DNA from: Spirochaetia bacterium UBA2205
GTDB lineage: Bacteria > Spirochaetota > UBA4802 > UB4802
NCBI GenBank assembly: GCA_002328585.1
Contig: DCUV01000055.1
Span: forward strand, 1-58,693
Reading direction: 5' to 3'
Length of the DNA: 58,693 nucleotides
Below the pieces are notes generated by a model that saw only the letters and a program-made list of their open reading frames with translations, was not told the origin of the DNA and made no database searches. A program made the position numbers and the translations under genes. Within the stretch, counting starts at the first letter, position 1, and every line of letters begins with the position of its first letter. This document shows, piece after piece, positions 54,054 to 58,693 of the stretch.

Positions 54054-55280
54054 TTAGTATGCAGCAATCAGGATTGTTTCAACCTCATCACGGTTGAGTA
54101 CTCGCGGAGCATTTTGTATAAAGGGGTAACTCAGTGTTATCTCTGCAACCTTTGAAAAGATTGTTTTATTGACATCAAATTGCGACAACCGTTGTGGAAT
54201 ATCAACATCAAGCGCTAATTTTCGTACACCTTCAACAGCTTTGATAGCAGCTTCAATAACGGTGATGTCGCGCACATCTTCATCCATTACTTTGGACATC
54301 TGTACATATTTACCAGGTGCAGAGGTCAGGTTGTATTCCATGATATGCGGTAGCATAACACTCATATATGATGCAATATCAATCTGTGTCAATGAAGCAA
54401 GCGCAAGTGATATTGCCAGCGAAACAGAAAGTTGAGCACTGCTAAAAGCTATTCCTGCCATAAGGGAAGCCATCAATAAATTAAGTTTTGCTGTCTCATT
54501 ATCACTTTCTTGTAATGCTACATGCAGGTTTTTGAACACAAGGTCAATAGTTCTGAGGGAGAGGGTATTGGTGATGTTGTTTATGTTTTTTGATATAACC
54601 GATTCTGTGGCAATTGCCAGAGTGCCCAGTGTATATTTAGCTATTGTATCTTCCTCAACGCCAACTGATAATTCGGGATCTATGATGATAGCTTTTGGGA
54701 AAATGTAGTTATGGAAAAATGCTTTTTTTATACCATCATGAATATCACTAATAATAGTGCATGGCGTTATTTCAAAACCAAAAAGTGGATGAGTGGGTAT
54801 GCTTATAAAAGGTATTGGCTCATAAAGGTGAGGGTATGAAAATAGTTCATGGGCAAAGAGATAGTTAGGTGTTAACAGCGCCACTGTTTTAGCAGCATTG
54901 ATAGAATCAATCCCCCCTAAACCAATGATGAGATTACAATGGGTTTTACGAGCAAAATAAACTGCAGAATCAATATAGTCGGTGTTACTTTCAGGGAATT
55001 CATCGTATACAATAAAAGGAATGTTATTGCTTTGTAAGCTTCTGGAAATTGACATGAATAAATGGTTATACTGGTTGAAATCAACCGTACTTGTTATAAA
55101 CAAAACACGTGATCCAAAAAGCTGAACTATAGAAGGAAGTAACGATATGCCATCGGGCTGTGCATATATTGCCGTAGGAACATAAAGATCAGGCCACAAT
55201 CCTTCAATAGTTTCACCATATGTTTTAGACATAAAAAAACGGAATAATGATTCCGCTTTTTTATCAATTATGCCGGCCAT
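54054..55280 (-). CDS. Iron-containing alcohol dehydrogenase homologue lacking the metal ligands
   Basis: 408 residues with the overall plan of Fe-ADH/DHQ-like proteins: VLFITSTVDFNQYNH near the start, LIIGLGGIDSINAAKTVALL where the dinucleotide-binding GGGSSIDAAK lies, and IDPELSVGVEEDTIAKYTLG. Aligned by eye to FucO-type enzymes, the Asp and His of GMDALTHA become Gly and Ile. The His residues of the AHALAHPLG and PHG segments become Leu, Leu and Ile. LPHIMEYN, normal for the family, is kept. Metal catalysis therefore looks lost; it may be a structural or regulatory relative. It is 26 bases downstream of flgM. Confidence 0.75.
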   Translation of the reverse strand: MAGIIDKKAESLFRFFMSKTYGETIEGLWPDLYVPTAIYAQPDGISLLPSIVQLFGSRVLFITSTVDFNQYNHLFMSISRSLQSNNIPFIVYDEFPESNTDYIDSAVYFARKTHCNLIIGLGGIDSINAAKTVALLTPNYLFAHELFSYPHLYEPIPFISIPTHPLFGFEITPCTIISDIHDGIKKAFFHNYIFPKAIIIDPELSVGVEEDTIAKYTLGTLAIATESVISKNINNITNTLSLRTIDLVFKNLHVALQESDNETAKLNLLMASLMAGIAFSSAQLSVSLAISLALASLTQIDIASYMSVMLPHIMEYNLTSAPGKYVQMSKVMDEDVRDITVIEAAIKAVEGVRKLALDVDIPQRLSQFDVNKTIFSKVAEITLSYPFIQNAPRVLNRDEVETILIAAY

Positions 55281-55306
55281 CAGCTTTAACCTTAAAAAGG
55301 AAGTTA

Positions 55307-55600
55307 TTATTTGTGCAAAAGCTGCATAGCAATTTTTTCAGCAACTTTTTCTATGATACGATCATCATCAAATTTATACGTACCATTGGCAATCATTTCT
55401 TTAATTTCTCTAACTCGTTCGGCTCTGATATCAGGGGTTTGCTTTACAACATGAGCAATTTTAGATTGTTCAGCAGCTTTCTTAGCTTCGCTGGAAATTT
55501 CAACAGAATCGCTTTTATTTGTGGATCTAGTTTTTTCCACAGATTTAGAATTCTTAGGTTCAACAATATTCTTGATATTTCCTATTTTGTCTATAACCAT
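55307..55600 (-). CDS. flgM: Anti-sigma-28 factor FlgM
   Basis: 97 residues from ATG 55600 (AAGGGTG upstream; a GTG at 55609 overlaps it). The C-terminal half shows the FlgM pattern: DSVEISSEAKKAAEQSKI, then PDIRAERVREIKEMIANGTY and IIEKVAEKIAMQLL. FlgM holds FliA inactive until hook completion, when it is exported. Here it is not beside other flagellar genes but heads a transcript that continues into the iron-ADH-like gene, larB and larC. Confidence 0.9.
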   Translation of the reverse strand: MVIDKIGNIKNIVEPKNSKSVEKTRSTNKSDSVEISSEAKKAAEQSKIAHVVKQTPDIRAERVREIKEMIANGTYKFDDDRIIEKVAEKIAMQLLHK

Positions 55601-55798
55601 TGCAATCACCCTTTTTTAATCTATAGTAACTATCGGCATATCATTATAAAAACTTAATCATTTATTGGTATAAATATAAACTCTCTCTATAAATTAATCA
55701 AGTAATTATTTCATAAAATGGTAAGTTATGCGAGCCATTTAAAAATAAGTTGAGCATAGCCATTTACCACTATTTGTGCTTTAAAAGGTATTGCAAGC

Positions 55799-56485
55799 TC
55801 AATTTTTAGATGCTTCATTATATAGTGCTATAACAAACTCGCCTTTTTGATGTAAAGCGGGAATTATTGATTCAACCTCTGCAGCGGTGCAGTATATAAA
55901 TTCTTCAAAATGTTTGGTCATCTCTCTGCCAATAAGGATGGCTGCCTGCGGCATTATTTCGGCAATATCATACAATAATTTGACTATCCGGTAAGGAGAT
56001 TCATATACAATAACTATCGCCTGCAATTGCGCTAACTGCTGCAACTGTTTTTTACGCTTTCCCTGTTTTTTACTTAAAAAGCCAGCAAAATAAAAAGAGC
56101 TTGAGGGAAAACCACAAACGGATACCAGTGCCGTAACGGCTGATGCCCCCGGAATGGGGATTACCGGTATGTTGTTATGGCGAGCCAATGCTACCAGCTC
56201 ACCTCCCGGGTCGGATATTGCAGGTGTGCCCGAGTCAGTACAATAGGCAATATTTTTTCCTGATAGCAACTGGCTTATAATATATTCCAATTTTGTTTTG
56301 GCTGAATGGGCGTGCAATGATTGTGCAGGGAGACTGATGCCGTAATGCTGTAAAAGTTTGCCTGTCTGACGGGTATCTTCGCAATAAACGATGTCAGTAT
56401 CTTCTTTTAATGTACGGAGTGCACGCAGGGTAATATCCTCTAAATTACCTATTGGTGTTGCTATGATATAAAGTTTACCTGTCAT
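55799..56485 (-). CDS. rsmI: 16S rRNA 2'-O-ribose C1402 methyltransferase RsmI
   Basis: 228 residues. Starts MTGKLYIIATPIGNLEDITL, diagnostic of RsmI (YraL). Later motifs: YCEDTRQTGKLLQHYG, YCTDSGTPAISDPGGELV and PIPGASAVTALVSVCGFPS, then REMTKHFEEF. It methylates the ribose of C1402 in the decoding centre. It is shorter than E. coli RsmI, lacking the C-terminal extension, as in many other bacteria. It stands alone, divergent from serC. Confidence 0.96.
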   Translation of the reverse strand: MTGKLYIIATPIGNLEDITLRALRTLKEDTDIVYCEDTRQTGKLLQHYGISLPAQSLHAHSAKTKLEYIISQLLSGKNIAYCTDSGTPAISDPGGELVALARHNNIPVIPIPGASAVTALVSVCGFPSSSFYFAGFLSKKQGKRKKQLQQLAQLQAIVIVYESPYRIVKLLYDIAEIMPQAAILIGREMTKHFEEFIYCTAAEVESIIPALHQKGEFVIALYNEASKN

Positions 56486-56555
56486 AGTATGTTTTCATTT
56501 ATTTACTTGATTTTTTTGGCAGTATACCAACAATAGCTTTTCTTTCAAGTATAAA

Positions 56556-56699
56556 GTTAAAATTATTGTTAAGAGTAGCTGGCTATGGCCGGCTTATGGC
56601 TACACATAAGGGATGAACATTATACAACCCTCACCTAACAACGCTCCCCTTGCCTTGCAAAGGAGAGGGGCCGGGGGTGAGGTTAAAATTATTGTTAAG
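56556..56699 (+). repeat. 18-base direct repeats flanking a 108-bp insertion in the serC leader
   Basis: GTTAAAATTATTGTTAAG is present at 56556-56573 and again at 56682-56699. The 108 bases between contain the dispersed CCTCACC...GGTGAGG repeat (copy 2). The arrangement looks like an insertion with target duplication, ending nine bases before the serC start. Confidence 0.7.
56629..56686 (+). repeat. Dispersed CCTCACC...GGTGAGG repeat, copy 2
   Basis: Begins CCTCACCTAACAACGCTCCC and ends GGAGAGGGGCCGGGGGTGAGG, related to the copy at 41848-41890. It is GC-rich with inverted-repeat ends and a CCTTGCAAAGG centre. It keeps a frame open into serC, which lengthens that open frame artificially. Confidence 0.7.
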
Positions 56700-56708
56700 G
56701 GGAGCAGA

Positions 56709-57794
56709 ATGGGGCGGATTTTTAATTTTTCAGCAGGTCCATCAATATTGCCAGTTGAGGTATTGGAAGAAGCTTCACGCCAGCTTGTTGATTATAACAA
56801 TTCCGGAATGTCGCTTATTGAGATGAGTCATAGAGGTAAAATCTATGATGAGGTACATAGTGGAGCGATAGTTCTTGTCAGGGAAATACTACAGGTGCCG
56901 GATGACTACGAAATTATATTTATACAGGGCGGCGCAACACTGCAGTTTGGTATGGTTCCCATGGCATTGCTTACGGCTGACAGCAGTGCAGATTTTGTTG
57001 TAACCGGTACATGGGCAAAAAAAGCATACCAGGATGCAAGGCTTATTGGGAATGCACAAATAATCTGGGATGGCGCAGATGAAAAATACCGCCGCATACC
57101 TTCCATTGATGAATTGTCTTTACATGATGACGCTGTGTATGTACATATATGTTCCAATGAAACGATAGATGGCATACAGTGGCAACAACTGCCGGATACG
57201 GGGGGCATCCCTTTGATCGTTGATATGTCATCAGATATCATGTCACGACCGGTTGATTGGAATAAGGTTTCCATGCTCTTTGCGGGCACACAGAAGAATT
57301 TAGCTCCGGCGGGGATGGCGCTGGTGATTATGAAAAAATCATTGGTGGGAAAAGCCCGCAAAGATATACCTGCCTATTTACGGTATGATCTGCATGCAAA
57401 TGAAAATTCACTTTATAACACCCCTCCTACCTTTACCGTATGGATGACCAACCTAACCTTGCACTGGCTTAAGCGGATAGGAGGATTACCGGAGATAGAA
57501 AAACGGCGTGACCGGAAGGCTGCCATGCTCTATGATGCAATTGACAACAGTGGAGGATACTATACCAGTCCTGTTGATAAAAACAGTCGTTCTACCATGA
57601 ATGTTGTGTGGCATATGCCCGATGAGCAATTAGAAAATAAATTTGTCAATGATGCAGAAAAAGAAGGTTTAAGCGGATTGAAGGGCCACCGCTCGGTAGG
57701 AGGATTACGTGCCTCTATCTACAATGCAATGCCTGTTGAAGGGGTCCAAACCCTGGTTGAATTTATGCATCGCTTTATGGAAAAACATGGGTGA
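56709..57794 (+). CDS. serC: Phosphoserine aminotransferase SerC
   Basis: 361 residues from ATG 56709, which has GGGGAG upstream and gives the normal family start MGRIFNFSAGPSILPVEVLE. The longer frame from 56613 runs through the dispersed repeat and is rejected. SerC makes phosphoserine from 3-phosphohydroxypyruvate. SLIEMSHRGKIYDEV, FIQGGATLQFGMVPMAL and the PLP lysine in LFAGTQKNLAPAGMAL are visible, and GLSGLKGHRSVGGLRASIYN near the end is typical. The next gene begins 5 bases after the stop. Confidence 0.96.
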   Translation: MGRIFNFSAGPSILPVEVLEEASRQLVDYNNSGMSLIEMSHRGKIYDEVHSGAIVLVREILQVPDDYEIIFIQGGATLQFGMVPMALLTADSSADFVVTGTWAKKAYQDARLIGNAQIIWDGADEKYRRIPSIDELSLHDDAVYVHICSNETIDGIQWQQLPDTGGIPLIVDMSSDIMSRPVDWNKVSMLFAGTQKNLAPAGMALVIMKKSLVGKARKDIPAYLRYDLHANENSLYNTPPTFTVWMTNLTLHWLKRIGGLPEIEKRRDRKAAMLYDAIDNSGGYYTSPVDKNSRSTMNVVWHMPDEQLENKFVNDAEKEGLSGLKGHRSVGGLRASIYNAMPVEGVQTLVEFMHRFMEKHG

Positions 57795-57799
57795 TTATT

Positions 57800-58156
57800 A
57801 TGGATGAACGTGCTGTATATTCTGAGCACAGGCCATGGGGTTTTTTTGAGGTACTATCGGACACTGAAACTCACAAGGTAAAACGTATAACCGTATACCC
57901 GCATAAACGGTTAAGCCTGCAGCGTCATACACGGCGCAAAGAACATTGGTTTTTTATACATGGCAGGGGTGTGGTAACCCTTGATGCAGATAACATCCCT
58001 GTTGATGTTGGGAAAAGTGTTGATATAGATTTCAACGTAGTACACAGGGTGGAAAATACTGGTGATGATAATCTGGTGTATATAGAAGTTCAGCTTGGTG
58101 AATATTTTGGTGAAGATGATATAGAGCGTATAGAGGACGATTATGGACGTGTATAA
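57800..58156 (+). CDS. Cupin protein of the type II mannose-6-phosphate isomerase family
   Basis: 118 residues from ATG 57800; a GTG at 57791 overlapping serC is an alternative. It consists of only the cupin part of ManC-type enzymes: RPWGFFEVLSDTETHKVKRI, then LSLQRHTRRKEHWFFIHGRG with the metal-binding histidines and Glu, and VVHRVENTGDDNLVYIEVQLG, ending in DDIERIEDDYGR. It may isomerise fructose- and mannose-6-phosphate; stand-alone domains of this kind exist. It is cotranscribed with serC. Confidence 0.88.
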   Translation: MDERAVYSEHRPWGFFEVLSDTETHKVKRITVYPHKRLSLQRHTRRKEHWFFIHGRGVVTLDADNIPVDVGKSVDIDFNVVHRVENTGDDNLVYIEVQLGEYFGEDDIERIEDDYGRV

Positions 58157-58306
58157 AATAGTGTGTAACAAATTATAATTGATTTTTTCATACTACATAC
58201 AAAGCTTGAGCTTAATATTACAATACAATGTTACAATGTAATGTTTTTGAATAATCATGATAACTTTATTATAAAAGGTTATTGAAGCTTTAAAAATGAC
58301 CTTTGC

Positions 58307-58322
58307 AATAAAAGCTTTTATT
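58307..58322. repeat. Perfect 16-base palindrome
   Basis: AATAAAAG followed by CTTTTATT, in the gap before the ABC transporter gene. AT-rich, so chance is possible. It could be an operator. Confidence 0.3.
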
Positions 58323-58403
58323 ATAATCATCAGGTAGCATTGACAGCAACTATCGCTCCAGGATAAAACTGATGATTAACTATTTTCAGGAGGAATGCCC
58401 TGC

Positions 58404-58693
58404 ATGATAAACGTACAGAATCTTGTTAAACATTATGGCGAAGTGAAAGCAGTTGATGGCATATCATTTACCATTCGTAAAGGCGAGGTTACCGGGCTTT
58501 TAGGTCCCAACGGTGCTGGTAAAACCACCACATTGCGGATTTTAACCTGCTATCTTCAACCAACATCGGGGATGGTAAGTATCGATGATTATCTGGTGGA
58601 TGAAAATCCAATTGACATAAAAAAGCGCATTGGCTATCTTCCCGAATCGGCTCCGCTTTATCCTGATATGATGGTATATGACTTTTTACAATT
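58404..58693 (+). CDS. ABC transporter ATP-binding protein, truncated by the window end
   Basis: First 96 residues of an ABC ATPase. AGGAGG lies ten bases before ATG 58404. It starts MINVQNLVKHYGEVKAVDGI, and the Walker A is GLLGPNGAGKTTTLRILT. The RIGYLPESAPLYPDMMVYDF stretch holds the Q-loop region, where Glu replaces the usual Gln, as in gliding-type (GldA-like) and other ABC-2 exporters. It pairs with a membrane permease, presumably just beyond the window. The complete length is unknown. Confidence 0.9.
   Translation, partial: MINVQNLVKHYGEVKAVDGISFTIRKGEVTGLLGPNGAGKTTTLRILTCYLQPTSGMVSIDDYLVDENPIDIKKRIGYLPESAPLYPDMMVYDFLQ

Noticed and set aside
55247..55657. Plus-strand frame of 136 codons opposite flgM
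   Set aside because: Antisense to a recognisable FlgM; rich in Phe, Asn and Ser as expected from the complement of an AT-rich gene.
56613..56708. Upstream extension of serC
   Set aside because: It translates the dispersed repeat; ATG 56709 has a ribosome binding site and gives the normal family start.

Overview
This AT-rich window looks like part of the chromosome of a member of the Spirochaetota. The main reason is the spirochaete-type motility run flbD-motA-motB-fliL-fliY-fliO/Z-fliP-fliQ-fliR-flhB-flhA-flhF-flhG-(unknown)-fliA, followed by a Jag_N/DUF342 protein, a DUF6115-like protein, cheR and cheD. Apolipoprotein N-acyltransferase and a protein that appears to end in an outer-membrane barrel point to a diderm cell. 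The species cannot be named from sequence alone; an uncultured lineage distinct from Borrelia and Treponema is my inference.

Layout. (1) 17-3830: an exported peptidase-MA/beta-propeller protein and an MptE-like (DUF115) protein. (2) 3827-21946: the motility and chemotaxis cluster, all on the plus strand with many 1-4 base overlaps, covering stator, switch, export gate, FlhF/FlhG placement GTPase/ATPase, sigma-28 and CheR/CheD. No fliM lies between fliL and fliY. (3) 21959-27132: a housekeeping run yicC-remA-gmk-rpoZ-miaA-hfq, an SPFH-like membrane protein, a 31-residue very basic COX24/AURKAIP1-type protein with a terminator, and an unknown membrane protein. (4) 27140-35852: PAP2-type membrane enzyme, GalT-like enzyme, then ligA-lnt and an unusual metallophosphoesterase-nucleotidyltransferase fusion, and a coiled-coil/putative nuclease protein.

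(5) 36173-49073: signalling and carbohydrate genes. These are a soluble seven-PAS hybrid histidine kinase, a PP2C phosphatase, a membrane adenylate/guanylate cyclase, and an operon of a PHP-glycosyltransferase fusion with a GH13 alpha-glucosidase. (6) 49074-50922: a gene-poor accessory patch with degenerate dispersed repeats on both sides of an orphan gene. That gene's product looks like two tandem ribbon-helix-helix units, and a perfect palindrome overlaps its own promoter. (7) 50923-58693: lapA-like gene, cheW, a flgM / iron-ADH-like / larB / larC operon, rsmI, serC, a mannose-6-phosphate-isomerase-type cupin, and the start of an ABC transporter ATPase gene.

Main points for a second look: the orphan tandem-RHH gene with its operator; a 9-base motif (GCGATAGTT) that I counted 12 times; an iron-alcohol-dehydrogenase homologue that has lost every usual metal ligand; the phosphoesterase-nucleotidyltransferase fusion; tandem duplication of the motB 3' end; and a small repeat inserted in the serC leader between 18-base direct repeats. 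I saw no rRNA, tRNA, CRISPR array, intact transposase or riboswitch.
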